Positions 31,554 to 39,588 of a DNA stretch of 55,345 nucleotides are shown piece after piece. The notes beneath the pieces were generated by a model. That model saw only the letters and a list, made by a program, of their open reading frames with translations. It did not search any database and was not told the DNA's origin. Origin of the DNA: CAYRJD01 sp964424585. GTDB taxonomy: Bacteria; Actinomycetota; Acidimicrobiia; Acidimicrobiales; Poriferisodalaceae. Location: the NCBI GenBank assembly GCA_964424585.1, contig CAYRJD010000049.1, positions 1 to 55,345 on the forward strand, in the 5' to 3' direction. Numbering within the stretch: position 1 is the stretch's first letter; every line of letters starts with the position of its first letter. The position numbers and the translations under genes were made by a program.

Positions 31554-32177
31554 ATGCAAGCCGTACGCGTTCACGAAGGAACGGCGGTGCCGTTCGACTA
31601 CTCAGACGTCGACACCGACCAGATCATTCCCAGCGACTGGCTGAAACGAGTCGAGCGCACCGGCTTCGGCCAGGGCTTGTTTTCGCAGTGGCGAGACGCG
31701 CCCGACTTCATCTTGAACGACGAGCGGTTCGCTGGCGCCACGGTGCTGGTGTCTGGGCCGAACTTCGGCACCGGCTCGTCGCGCGAGCACGCCGTGTGGG
31801 CGCTGATGGACTACGGCTTCGCCGCGGTCGTCTCGCCGCGCTTCGGCGACATCTTTCGCAACAACGCGACGAAGAACGGCCTCATTCCCGTGCAGGTGCC
31901 AGAAGAGGTCGCCACCCGGCTGCGTGCCGCGCTCCACGACGACCCCGAGCTTGTCGTGTGCGTCGACGTGAGCCGGCGTCTGCTGCTGGTGCCGGCGCTT
32001 GAGCTGAGCGAGCCGTTTCCGCTAGACGACGCGACGCAAGAGCGATTCTTAGAAGGGCTCGACGACATCGGCATCACCTTGCGCAGCGCAGACGCCATAG
32101 CGGCGCACGAGGCCGCTCGCCCGGGCTGGCTGCCCAGTGTCAGCCAGCCCAGTGTCAGCCAGCCCAGTGTGAGCTAG
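31554..32177 (+). CDS. leuD: 3-isopropylmalate dehydratase, small subunit, with repeat tail
   Basis: Swivel subunit of isopropylmalate isomerase. DVDTDQIIPSDWLKR and GPNFGTGSSREHAVWAL are diagnostic. The ATG has AGGAG 9 bases upstream. The body ends by about residue 193; the last 14 residues are PSVSQPSVSQPSVS, encoded by 15-bp tandem repeats, and the stop lies inside the third unit, where GCCAG became GCTAG. The tail is absent from ordinary LeuD and is probably dispensable. Confidence 0.93.
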   Translation: MQAVRVHEGTAVPFDYSDVDTDQIIPSDWLKRVERTGFGQGLFSQWRDAPDFILNDERFAGATVLVSGPNFGTGSSREHAVWALMDYGFAAVVSPRFGDIFRNNATKNGLIPVQVPEEVATRLRAALHDDPELVVCVDVSRRLLLVPALELSEPFPLDDATQERFLEGLDDIGITLRSADAIAAHEAARPGWLPSVSQPSVSQPSVS

Positions 32178-32192
32178 CCCAGCGTGAGCTAG
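32133..32192. repeat. Four units of a 15-bp repeat at the leuD end
   Basis: CCCAGTGTCAGCCAG at 32133-32147 and 32148-32162 (identical), CCCAGTGTGAGCTAG at 32163-32177 and CCCAGCGTGAGCTAG at 32178-32192. Followed by a GCTAGC-GGGC-GCTAGC inverted repeat (32188-32203) reaching the cofE stop. Same family as 23032-23076. Confidence 0.85.
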
Positions 32193-32198
32193 CGGGCG

Positions 32199-32909
32199 CT
32201 AGCGGAACAGGTCTTCGGCTGGGTCGCGAACAATCTCGTCTGCCACCGAAGCTCGACGCAGCCAGGCGGGGTCTACGCCCCGCACCACTGCGACCGGCAC
32301 GCCCAGCGCTTTGCCGCACACCAGGTCGGCTGCGGCGGCGATCTCATCTGCGACGCAAACCTCGGTGACAGCTAGCTCGCGCCCCAGCGCATCGTTCGTG
32401 CCGCGCAAATCGACGACGGCTGCGACGCCGGCGCAGCCGATGGCGACGTCGGTGACACCGCGCCGCCACGGGCGGCCGAACGTGTCGGAGATGATCACGC
32501 CGACGCTCACCTGCGCGCGAGCTTTCACCCGGTTCACGATGCGGGCGGCCGAGCGGTCGCTGTCAACCGGCAGCAGCGCCGCTTGGCCGCGGCTGACGTT
32601 TGAGAGGTCGATGCCCGCGTTCGCGCACACGAACCCGTGACGGGTCTGCGAGATAATCAAGTCGCCTCGGCGGCGCAGGATGCGCACCGACTCCCGCTCG
32701 ACTAGCGGCTTGTGCGCGAGCGGGTCGTCGGGGTCGATCTGCTCCATCGCGCCCTCGGCTTTCGACACGATCTTTTGGGTGACCACCAGCACGTCGCCGT
32801 TTGCCAGCGAACCCTCACAGGCGAGCGCCGCGTCAGCGATCAAGGTGCCCAGGTCATCGCCTTTGGCGATCTCGCCGATGCCGTGAACCGGGTAGACGTG
32901 GAGGCTCAC
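32199..32909 (-). CDS. cofE: Coenzyme F420-0:L-glutamate ligase
   Basis: Adds gamma-linked glutamates to F420-0 using GTP. About 236 residues: the CofE domain alone, without the C-terminal nitroreductase-like FMN domain of mycobacterial FbiB. Seen: VLVVTQKIVSKAEG, QTRHGFVCANAGID, DSDRSAARI, IISDTFGRPWRRGVTDVAIG. GTG at 32909 is chosen because it overlaps the cofD stop as GTGA, the same junction used throughout this operon; an ATG at 32924 would also be possible. Last gene of the glycosyltransferase-cofDE operon. Confidence 0.9.
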   Translation of the reverse strand: MSLHVYPVHGIGEIAKGDDLGTLIADAALACEGSLANGDVLVVTQKIVSKAEGAMEQIDPDDPLAHKPLVERESVRILRRRGDLIISQTRHGFVCANAGIDLSNVSRGQAALLPVDSDRSAARIVNRVKARAQVSVGVIISDTFGRPWRRGVTDVAIGCAGVAAVVDLRGTNDALGRELAVTEVCVADEIAAAADLVCGKALGVPVAVVRGVDPAWLRRASVADEIVRDPAEDLFR

Positions 32910-33931
32910 GCGAACCGCATCCAAGCAGTCGCGCTGGCCTTGACGAGGAAGGCGAGCTTTCTCCGCACCTCGGGTGAGGTCATCAGCGTGTCGGTCACCC
33001 CCGCGATCATGCCCGTGTCTTCTACGGTGCCCGCCAGGTGTTCATCGGCGGTGTCGATGTAGAGCACGCGTGTGAACTTTTGGTACATCCTGGCGATGCC
33101 GACCACCGACGGCTCGTGGCCGAGTTCAGACATCATGCGAGCGGCAGGCCCCTTCACGGCTTGCCCGCCGATGATCGGCGAGATGGCGACCGTGGCGACG
33201 CGGCGACGGGACAGCGCGTGGGCGATGCCCGGCACCGCCAGCAGCGGCCCGATCGACACGAACGGGTTGGACGGCGCGATCACGATGCCGCGCGCGTCCA
33301 TGATCGCGTCGATCACGCCTGGCGCGGGCTGCGCTTGGTCTGCACCCTCGTAGACGACCTCGCTGATGGCGACGTCGTGGCGACGGGCGACGAAGTAGTC
33401 CTGAAAGTCGACCAGCTCGCCTGCGTCGGGGCCTTCAGCCAGCCGCAGCTTCGTGCGCACCGGGTCGTCGGTCACCGGCTGGATGTTCACCGTGACGCCG
33501 AGCTTGGCGGCTATCTCTGCGGTGACCTCGCTCAGCGTCGCACCCTCGCTGAGACGCTGGGTGCGATGCAGGTGCAGCGCCAGGTCGCGGTCGCCGAGCG
33601 CGAACCAGGTCGCACCGCCCAGCCGCTTCAGCTCATCGAGCACCGTCCACGTCTCGTCGGCTCGACCCCAACTGGTCTCGGGGTTGATGAGACCAGCCAG
33701 CGTGTAGGTGATCGTGTCGATGTCTGGTGAGATGGCGAGCCCACCAAGCATGAAGTCGTCGCCGACGTTTGTGATCGCGGTGATGCGCGACCTGCTGGTA
33801 GCGCTCTCAACCAGAGCGGTCAGAAACCGAGCGGCACCCACGCCGCCCGACAGCACCACGAGGCCGTCGCGCGGTCGGTCCGATTGGCGCGCAGCTGGTG
33901 GCGGCGGAAGCGGGCCTGCGCTCTCGCTCAC
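32906..33931 (-). CDS. cofD: CofD/FbiA: phospho-lactate/enolpyruvate transferase for F420
   Basis: Transfers the phospho-(lactate or enolpyruvyl) moiety from a guanylyl donor to the deazaflavin Fo. 341 residues. VVLSGGVGAARFL near residue 25, NVGDDFMLGGLAISPDIDT, GWRAD-like SWGRADETW, FALGDRDLA, VIAPSNPFVSIGPLLAVPG and SPIIGGQAVKGPAA are the family motifs. GTG start overlaps the glycosyltransferase stop by GTGA. Fo synthase and CofC are not in the window. Confidence 0.93.
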   Translation of the reverse strand: MSESAGPLPPPPAARQSDRPRDGLVVLSGGVGAARFLTALVESATSRSRITAITNVGDDFMLGGLAISPDIDTITYTLAGLINPETSWGRADETWTVLDELKRLGGATWFALGDRDLALHLHRTQRLSEGATLSEVTAEIAAKLGVTVNIQPVTDDPVRTKLRLAEGPDAGELVDFQDYFVARRHDVAISEVVYEGADQAQPAPGVIDAIMDARGIVIAPSNPFVSIGPLLAVPGIAHALSRRRVATVAISPIIGGQAVKGPAARMMSELGHEPSVVGIARMYQKFTRVLYIDTADEHLAGTVEDTGMIAGVTDTLMTSPEVRRKLAFLVKASATAWMRFA

Positions 33932-35127
33932 GACGTCTGACGCTGCGCCCTCGGAGAAAATCGCACGACTCGCTCACAAAAGCCGGTGAACCGGCTGATG
34001 ATCTGCTCCCAGCTGTACCGCTGCTCGGCAAAGCGCTGACCAGCGGCCGCCATCTGGGCACGGCGCTCGTCGTCGCTCAGCATCGCGTTCATCGCGTCGG
34101 CGAAGTCGTGCTTGGTCAAGAACCACATGCCGCCGCCGCTCTGGCGCACGTGATCGAACGTCGGCCCGCACAGGCCGTTCACCAGCACGGGGGTGCCGGC
34201 GGCCCACGCCTCGGTGACCACCATGCCGAACGACTCGAGGCGTGACGGATGCACCAGCACGTCAGCGCCGCGCAGCAACCCCCACTTGGTGGCTTCGTCG
34301 ACTCCGTCGACCACGGTGACGCCGTCGCCCGACGTCAGCGACGCGACGTTTTCACCGACCATCACCAGCTGGTGGGTGACCGGGTGCGTGGCGACATACG
34401 CGTTCCACATCTCATACAGCTGCGGCGCGCCCTTGCCGTATTCGATGCGACCCAAACACAGCACCCACGGACGGTCGGCATCGATGCCGATCGTTTTCGC
34501 CGCGTCGGCCGGCTTGCCGTCGCAGACGTCGATGCCGCACCCCAGCACCAGCTGGCGCAGGTGGGTGACGTTGTGGCACGAGTGCACCAGGCGACGCTCG
34601 GCTTCAGAGCCGAAGATCAGGCCGTCCGCGCTCAAGAACGTGTTGCCCATCGAGCGCATGCGGACGTACGTCTCGTCGTGCGCGGCGGGCCAGATGATGG
34701 TGGGCTTGTTGCAGTCTCGGGCGGCCACCGCGGTCGTCCAGTAGAGGTACGGCTTGAACAGCACCACGTCGGCGTCGCTGTGCTTGATGGCCTCGGCTAG
34801 GCCGTAGCTGACGGGGCCTTGTGCGCCCAGGTAGTCGAACTCGGTGAACTCGTCGAACGCGTCCAGCGACGCTTCTAGCGCTTCGTTCATCACCGGCCAG
34901 CTCGGCGAGCGCCCCCGGTCGACCTTGTGCCGGTGAACGGTCACGCCCTCGATGTCGACCGTTCCGGGCGGGTGCACGTTGCGCCACGTCGACGCGCTCG
35001 TCGCGCACGTCGTGTGCACCTCTACCTTCCAGTCACGCCGCGCCATCAGCTCGCGGGCGATCGAAGCCAGCACGCGCTCGGCGCCGCCGTAGGTGCCGTA
35101 GCGCGGCAGCACGATGTCGAGCCTCAC
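33928..35127 (-). CDS. Glycosyltransferase family 4
   Basis: A GT-B transferase of 399 residues. The N-terminus DIVLPRYGTYGGAERVL is the GT4 acceptor-side motif. The nucleotide-sugar half has VLCLGRIEYGKG and the EX7E pair in ESFGMVVTEAWAAGTPVL. Cytosolic or membrane-associated; donor and acceptor unknown. GTG at 35127 overlaps the preceding stop as GTGA; the open frame upstream to 35463 is only the shadow of that gene. Third gene of the five-gene operon leading into cofD. Confidence 0.88.
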   Translation of the reverse strand: MRLDIVLPRYGTYGGAERVLASIARELMARRDWKVEVHTTCATSASTWRNVHPPGTVDIEGVTVHRHKVDRGRSPSWPVMNEALEASLDAFDEFTEFDYLGAQGPVSYGLAEAIKHSDADVVLFKPYLYWTTAVAARDCNKPTIIWPAAHDETYVRMRSMGNTFLSADGLIFGSEAERRLVHSCHNVTHLRQLVLGCGIDVCDGKPADAAKTIGIDADRPWVLCLGRIEYGKGAPQLYEMWNAYVATHPVTHQLVMVGENVASLTSGDGVTVVDGVDEATKWGLLRGADVLVHPSRLESFGMVVTEAWAAGTPVLVNGLCGPTFDHVRQSGGGMWFLTKHDFADAMNAMLSDDERRAQMAAAGQRFAEQRYSWEQIISRFTGFCERVVRFSPRAQRQTS

Positions 35128-36233
35128 GAGTACAGCCTCATCAGGCGCTTGGGCTCGAGGTTTGGCGTGGCCGTAGCGCCGGCAGTGCTGATGCCGACCT
35201 CGCCGACGATGAGCGTGTGATGGTCGCCGACGTTGTGCTCGCGGACGTTCTCGCAGCCGTTTCGTTCGAGCACCGCGCTCCACGTTCCGGGCCCGAAGGG
35301 TCTGCCGGGGGCGAGGTCTGTGACCAGCGGCTCGACCGTCTGGCTCCACGACGACTTCTTCGTCGCGGCGACGACCACCTTGCCGCCGGGCTTGGTCGCG
35401 ACGAGCGCCGAGCGGAGCATCAGCAGGCGGCGCTGCGTCGTCGCGGTGTCGACGAACCCGCACAGCACCACTGCGCCGAGCGTCCTCTCGCCCAGCGCGT
35501 CGAGCGCGTCGGTGGAGTCGCTGTGCCGGATGTCGCGACCAAGCTCGTCGGGCATCGTCGGGGTCGACGCCGCGGTCGCCACGATGCCGGACGCGTCGAG
35601 CCCGACGCTTTCCAGCGCGTCGATCATCTCCACCGTCGGCGCGTCGAGCGCCATCGCTCGACCTCGCACGCCTTCTAGCTCAGCCGCGACCGCGGCGATC
35701 ACGTCGGCGGGCAGCGTGACCGGCGTTTCGGTGACGATGGCGAGCCACGCCTGCTCGTGCTTCTTGGCCTCCGCAAGTTCGTCTTGGCCCAGCGCCAGCA
35801 GCTCGAGCGCGTACGTCGCTCGCGCCCCGAAGTCGCTGACCTGCTGCGCCACGTATCGCATGTAGAAGCCCATCGCCGTTCGCAGGAAACGCTTGGCTTG
35901 TGAGCCCATGACCCGCTCGCTGGCGAGCGGCACCACGTGGTCGATGCGAGCCGCAGCCGAGGTCGCGCCGATAGCACGGTGCACCTCGCTGTTGACCATC
36001 TGGGACGTGTGGGGGTCGTACCGCTCAACGTCGCCTGGCGACCGGAAGCGCCGGATGGGAAAGTTGGGGAAGTAGGGGATGCGCTTGCCGAACGCGGCGT
36101 CCATCTTCTCCCACGCCGGAGGCTCTCCGCCGAGCGCGTCGAGTTGAGCGCGAGCATGTTGTTGAACTTCTTGCGCGACGTCAGCCAGCACGGCCTCTGA
36201 CGCTTCTGGTGTCTGCGTTGAGGGGTCGTTCAC
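35124..36233 (-). CDS. Unknown protein with methyltransferase-like C-terminal half
   Basis: 369 residues, no membrane segment. The N-terminal third (WEKMDAAFGKRIPYFPNFPIRRF region) has no family I recognise. The C-terminal part resembles the last strands of a class I SAM-dependent methyltransferase (LGAVVLCGFVDTATTQ, LVATKPGGKVVVAATKKSSWS), but a clear glycine-rich SAM loop is not evident to me, so it could be catalytically altered or a different Rossmann protein. It is held between two glycosyltransferases by GTGA overlaps on both sides, which argues for a role in modifying the same glycan. Confidence 0.65.
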   Translation of the reverse strand: MNDPSTQTPEASEAVLADVAQEVQQHARAQLDALGGEPPAWEKMDAAFGKRIPYFPNFPIRRFRSPGDVERYDPHTSQMVNSEVHRAIGATSAAARIDHVVPLASERVMGSQAKRFLRTAMGFYMRYVAQQVSDFGARATYALELLALGQDELAEAKKHEQAWLAIVTETPVTLPADVIAAVAAELEGVRGRAMALDAPTVEMIDALESVGLDASGIVATAASTPTMPDELGRDIRHSDSTDALDALGERTLGAVVLCGFVDTATTQRRLLMLRSALVATKPGGKVVVAATKKSSWSQTVEPLVTDLAPGRPFGPGTWSAVLERNGCENVREHNVGDHHTLIVGEVGISTAGATATPNLEPKRLMRLYS

Positions 36234-37294
36234 AGCTCTCCCATCAGCCGAACGAACGACGAGCGGAACTTCTCGCGCGTCCGGGCCGGTGCGAAGTCTG
36301 CCGCTCGCTGCTTGCCAGCTCGTCTCATCTGCTCCGCGAGAGCGTCGTCGTTGAGCACGCGAGCGAGCGCCGCGGCGACCACGTAGGGGTGGCGGTCGTT
36401 GAGCAGCAACCCGCCGTCGCCGACGGTTTCGCCGACCGCCGCCGCGTCGTAGGCGACCACCGGCAGGTCGTTCGACATCGCTTCGATGATCGGCACGCAA
36501 AAGCCTTCGTGGTCAGAGACGCAGCAGAACACGTCGCAGCCTCGATACAGCGCCGCCAGCTCGGCTTCGGTGATCTTCTCGTGGTAGGTGACGTGTGAGG
36601 TCATGTCGCCAGCCTCGACCGCCTCGAACAGCGCCTCGCGGTAGGTGTTGAGCCGCCCGCCCACCAGGTGGAGGTGCGCGTTGGTGTCGAAGCAGTCGCG
36701 CAGCGCTCTGGTGGCGGCCGCCAGCTGATGCTGGTTCTTGTGCGGCAACAATCGGCCCACGAACAGCACGTGCTTTTTCTTGTCTCGCTTGAGCTTCTGC
36801 GTGAGCTTGCCGTCGGGCTGCGCGTCGAGCGGATCGAACAGCACCGGAATGGTTTCGGTCGACCGGTAGCCCACGAGGTCTAGCTCGGCGCGGTTGAAGT
36901 CGCTCACGGCGATGGCGTGGTCGCAGCGCGGCGCGTACTCATACAGCTGGTCGCGCGCCAGCACCACCTCGTTCCCGATGGTTTCATCCCAGCGCCCGAT
37001 CAGCGGCCACGGCGTGATGTTGTGATAGTTGGCGATGCGCAGCGCGTGGTGCGATGCCCAAATCTCCGCAACCGGACTGCCGATCGACAGCTGGTAGATG
37101 AGCGCGCCGGTGTGCGGATCTAGCTCAGACACCGGACGGCACTCGCTTCTCGCTTTGGGGTGGCTGTTGTATGCGAAGATGTCGCTCGCGAAGCCCATGT
37201 CGCGCAACGTGTCGCGCAGCGCGAGGGTGTGGTTGCCGATGGCGTCACGCAGCGCGAACGAAGGCACTATCTGGTGCACCGACTCACCGCTCAA
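36230..37294 (-). CDS. Glycosyltransferase family 4 (first gene of cofDE operon)
   Basis: 354 residues, GT-B fold. VLFVGRLLPHKNQHQLAAA and the EX7E pair in EGFCVPIIEAMSNDLPVVAYD are diagnostic. TTG at 37294 is taken as start because a TAGCCT -10 lies 8 bases upstream; GTG at 37279 is the alternative. Its stop overlaps the next start as GTGA. Divergent from another GT4 at 37334. Donor sugar not deducible; the nearby GDP-mannose 4,6-dehydratase suggests GDP-sugars of the 6-deoxy-mannose group. Confidence 0.85.
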   Translation of the reverse strand: MSGESVHQIVPSFALRDAIGNHTLALRDTLRDMGFASDIFAYNSHPKARSECRPVSELDPHTGALIYQLSIGSPVAEIWASHHALRIANYHNITPWPLIGRWDETIGNEVVLARDQLYEYAPRCDHAIAVSDFNRAELDLVGYRSTETIPVLFDPLDAQPDGKLTQKLKRDKKKHVLFVGRLLPHKNQHQLAAATRALRDCFDTNAHLHLVGGRLNTYREALFEAVEAGDMTSHVTYHEKITEAELAALYRGCDVFCCVSDHEGFCVPIIEAMSNDLPVVAYDAAAVGETVGDGGLLLNDRHPYVVAAALARVLNDDALAEQMRRAGKQRAADFAPARTREKFRSSFVRLMGEL

Positions 37295-37333
37295 GTCGCC
37301 AGAGGCTACCGCCGCGCCCTAGCGTGGCTGCTG
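37295..37333. promoter_or_regulatory. 39-bp divergent promoter between two glycosyltransferase operons
   Basis: Minus strand: TAGCCT (complement of 37303-37308), 8 bases, TTG. Plus strand: TAGCGT (37320-37325), 8 bases, ATG at 37334. The two -10 boxes are only 11 bp apart, so the two polymerases would compete for overlapping DNA. No ribosome-binding sites are seen. Both envelope operons would then be controlled from one point. Confidence 0.5.
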
Positions 37334-38461
37334 ATGCGGGTAGCCGTCGACGCGACGCCGTTGGTTGGCCCGCACACCGGCATTGCCGAGATGACGCTGG
37401 GCTTGATCGAGGCGCTCGACGCGCAAGCCGACGTGAGCGTCGTTAGCTACGTCAGCAGCTGGCGGCACCTGTTCGCCAAGCTGCGACGCTCGCGCACCCA
37501 GCCGTCGGCGCACGAGCCGGTCGTCGCCCACAGCGCGGCGCTCACGCTGCCCGCTTCGGTCGCGCCGTGGATCTGGCGGTCGGGCTGGCCCTCTATTGAG
37601 CGCGCGCTCGGCGAAGTGGATGTCGTGCACGGCACCAACTACACGGTGCCCCCGGCTAGGCGCGCGCTGCGCGTGGTGAGCGTGGGTGACCTGTCGTTCT
37701 TGGGACCAAACGTGCCGCCGACCGTGAAGGCGTTCGACCGTCACGTCGCGCACGCGCTGAGTCACGGTGCGGTGGCCCACTGCTTGTCTGAAGGCGTGGC
37801 TGCATCGGTGCGAGACCGCTACCGCACGACCCGCGTGGGCGTGGTGCCGCCGGTGTTTCGGCCGCTGTTCGGCACGCCTCCACATCGGGCGACGGCGGAG
37901 ACCTCCGACGCGCACGACCGCCCGGCGGGCTACGCGCTGGTGCTGGGTTCGACGGCAAAGCGCAAGCGAGTGCCAGACGTCGTGCGCGCCTTCGGCGCCG
38001 TCGCTCAAGCGTCCGGCGCACCCTCCGAGCTGGTCATCGCCGGGCCAGCCGACGCAGCCGAGCGCGACGTGCGAGCCGCGATCGACGCGCAGCCGGCGAG
38101 GGTCCGCGCCCGGGTGCGACGGCTGGGCTGGGTGAATGAGTCGCGCAAGCAGCAGCTCATCGACGAGGCGTCGGTGTTGGTGTTCGCCAGCGAGCAAGAG
38201 GGTTTTGGCTACCCCGCGCTCGAAGCGCTCGGCGCCGGCTTGCCGGTCGTGGCCACGCCCACGCTGGGTGAGCTGGTCGGCGACGCGGCGCGCCTGGTCG
38301 CCGTCGGCGACGTCGACGCGATTGGCGCCGCTATGGTCGAGCTGTCGAGCGACCCGAGAGCACGCAGCCAACTCATCGAAGCCGGGTTGCGTCGCGCAGC
38401 CCAGTTCACGCCGCAAGACTGCGTCGCGGCGATGCTCGAGCTGTATCGCCGCTACATCTGA
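37334..38461 (+). CDS. Glycosyltransferase family 4
   Basis: 375 residues. N-terminal MRVAVDATPLVGPHTGIAEM is the typical first strand and loop. The second Rossmann half has YALVLGSTAKRKRVPDVVRAF and the EX7E pair in EGFGYPALEALGAGLPVVATP. ATG at 37334 is supported by the TAGCGT box; the open frame further upstream is the shadow of the divergent gene. 146 bp separate it from the GDP-mannose dehydratase gene. Confidence 0.87.
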   Translation: MRVAVDATPLVGPHTGIAEMTLGLIEALDAQADVSVVSYVSSWRHLFAKLRRSRTQPSAHEPVVAHSAALTLPASVAPWIWRSGWPSIERALGEVDVVHGTNYTVPPARRALRVVSVGDLSFLGPNVPPTVKAFDRHVAHALSHGAVAHCLSEGVAASVRDRYRTTRVGVVPPVFRPLFGTPPHRATAETSDAHDRPAGYALVLGSTAKRKRVPDVVRAFGAVAQASGAPSELVIAGPADAAERDVRAAIDAQPARVRARVRRLGWVNESRKQQLIDEASVLVFASEQEGFGYPALEALGAGLPVVATPTLGELVGDAARLVAVGDVDAIGAAMVELSSDPRARSQLIEAGLRRAAQFTPQDCVAAMLELYRRYI

Positions 38462-38607
38462 CCAGCCAGCAGCCGCGCGAACCCAACCTGAGCGTCGCTG
38501 ACCGATAGCGGCAACTTGCCCGTACCTTGGGGGCCGCTTACGCCCCCTTAGCCGCACGTGTCGGGCACCACGGCGCGAACGCCCGGCCACAAGTGAGGTC
38601 AACAGAC
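38462..38607 (+). promoter_or_regulatory. Intergenic region with candidate promoter and hairpin upstream of gmd
   Basis: TACCTT (38523-38528) could be a -10 for gmd. Directly after it lies the inverted repeat GGGGGC (38529-38534) and GCCCCC (38542-38547) with a 7-base loop, followed by TTAG. The hairpin would form at the 5' end of the gmd transcript or act as a weak terminator for the upstream gene. GAGGT at 38596-38600 is the ribosome-binding site. Confidence 0.35.
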
Positions 38608-39588
38608 TTGCCAACGGCGCTCATCACCGGAGTCACCGGTCAAGACGGCCAGTACCTCGCCGAATACCTCCACGGCCTCGGCTACCGGGTCTGCGGGCTG
38701 ATCGCAGGCCAGCGCAACCCTGGCGCCGAGATCATTCGCACCACGTACCCCTACGTCGAGCTGGTCGAGGGCGACCTCGCCGATCTCTCCTCGCTGATTT
38801 CGGCGCTCGAGTCTGCCCAGCCAGATGAGGTCTACAACCTGGGAGCCATCAGCTTCGTCGCGCTGTCGTTCAAGCAGGCCGAACTCACCGCCAACATCAC
38901 CGGCCTCGGCGTGCTACGGATGCTCGAAGCGATCCGGCTGGTCGGCGGCCCCGACAACCCCATCCGGTTCTACCAGGCGTCGTCGTCTGAGATGTTCGGC
39001 AAGGTGCGCGAGACCCCGCAGAACGAACTCACGCCGCTCCACCCGCGCAGCCCGTACGGCTCGGCCAAGGTCTTCGGCCACAACACCACCGTCAACTACC
39101 GCGAGAGCTACGGCATGTACGCGACGAGCGGCATCTTGTTCAACCACGAGTCGCCCCGTCGTGGCATCGAGTTCGTGACCCGCAAGGTCACCAACGCGGT
39201 GGCGCGCATCAAGCTCGGCCTAGCTGACGAGGTGGTGCTGGGCAACCTCAACGCGAAGCGCGACTGGGGGTTCGCTGGCGACTACGTGCGCGCCATGCAC
39301 CTGATGCTGCAACAGCCCGAGCCCGAAGACTTCGTCGTCGCCACCGGCGAGACGCACGAGGTGCGCGAGTTCGTTGCGCTCGCGTTCGCAGCCGCGGGCA
39401 TCGACGACTGGGAGCGCCACGTTCGCATCGACGAGCGGTTCTTCCGCCCGGCCGAGGTCGACTTGTTGGTGGGCGACGCCTCCAAAGCGAAGCGGCAGCT
39501 CGGCTGGGAGCCGCAGATGGGGTTCACCGAACTCGTGCAGCTGATGGTTGACGCCGACCTAGAACTGGAATCGAGCAGGCTCAGGTGA
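38608..39588 (+). CDS. gmd: GDP-mannose 4,6-dehydratase
   Basis: Converts GDP-D-mannose to GDP-4-keto-6-deoxymannose, precursor of GDP-fucose, GDP-rhamnose or perosamine. 326 residues, short-chain dehydrogenase fold. ALITGVTGQDGQYLAEYL, QASSSEMFGKVRETPQNE, SPYGSAKVFGH (YxxxK), FNHESPRRG and GNLNAKRDWGFAGDYV are GMD signatures. TTG at 38608 has GAGGT 8 bases upstream; GTG at 38593 lacks such a site. The stop overlaps the next start as GTGA. No reductase for the keto-sugar lies nearby. Confidence 0.92.
   Translation: MPTALITGVTGQDGQYLAEYLHGLGYRVCGLIAGQRNPGAEIIRTTYPYVELVEGDLADLSSLISALESAQPDEVYNLGAISFVALSFKQAELTANITGLGVLRMLEAIRLVGGPDNPIRFYQASSSEMFGKVRETPQNELTPLHPRSPYGSAKVFGHNTTVNYRESYGMYATSGILFNHESPRRGIEFVTRKVTNAVARIKLGLADEVVLGNLNAKRDWGFAGDYVRAMHLMLQQPEPEDFVVATGETHEVREFVALAFAAAGIDDWERHVRIDERFFRPAEVDLLVGDASKAKRQLGWEPQMGFTELVQLMVDADLELESSRLR

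Noticed and set aside
32133..32192. CRISPR array
   Set aside because: Units are directly tandem without spacers and only 15 bp long.
35128..35463. N-terminal extension of the glycosyltransferase
   Set aside because: Arg-rich shadow of the methyltransferase-like gene; the conserved start DIVLPRYG follows the GTG at 35127.
38529..38547. Intrinsic terminator after the glycosyltransferase at 37334
   Set aside because: Only a 6-bp stem with no T-run, and it lies directly after a better -10 candidate; noted as part of the gmd upstream region instead.
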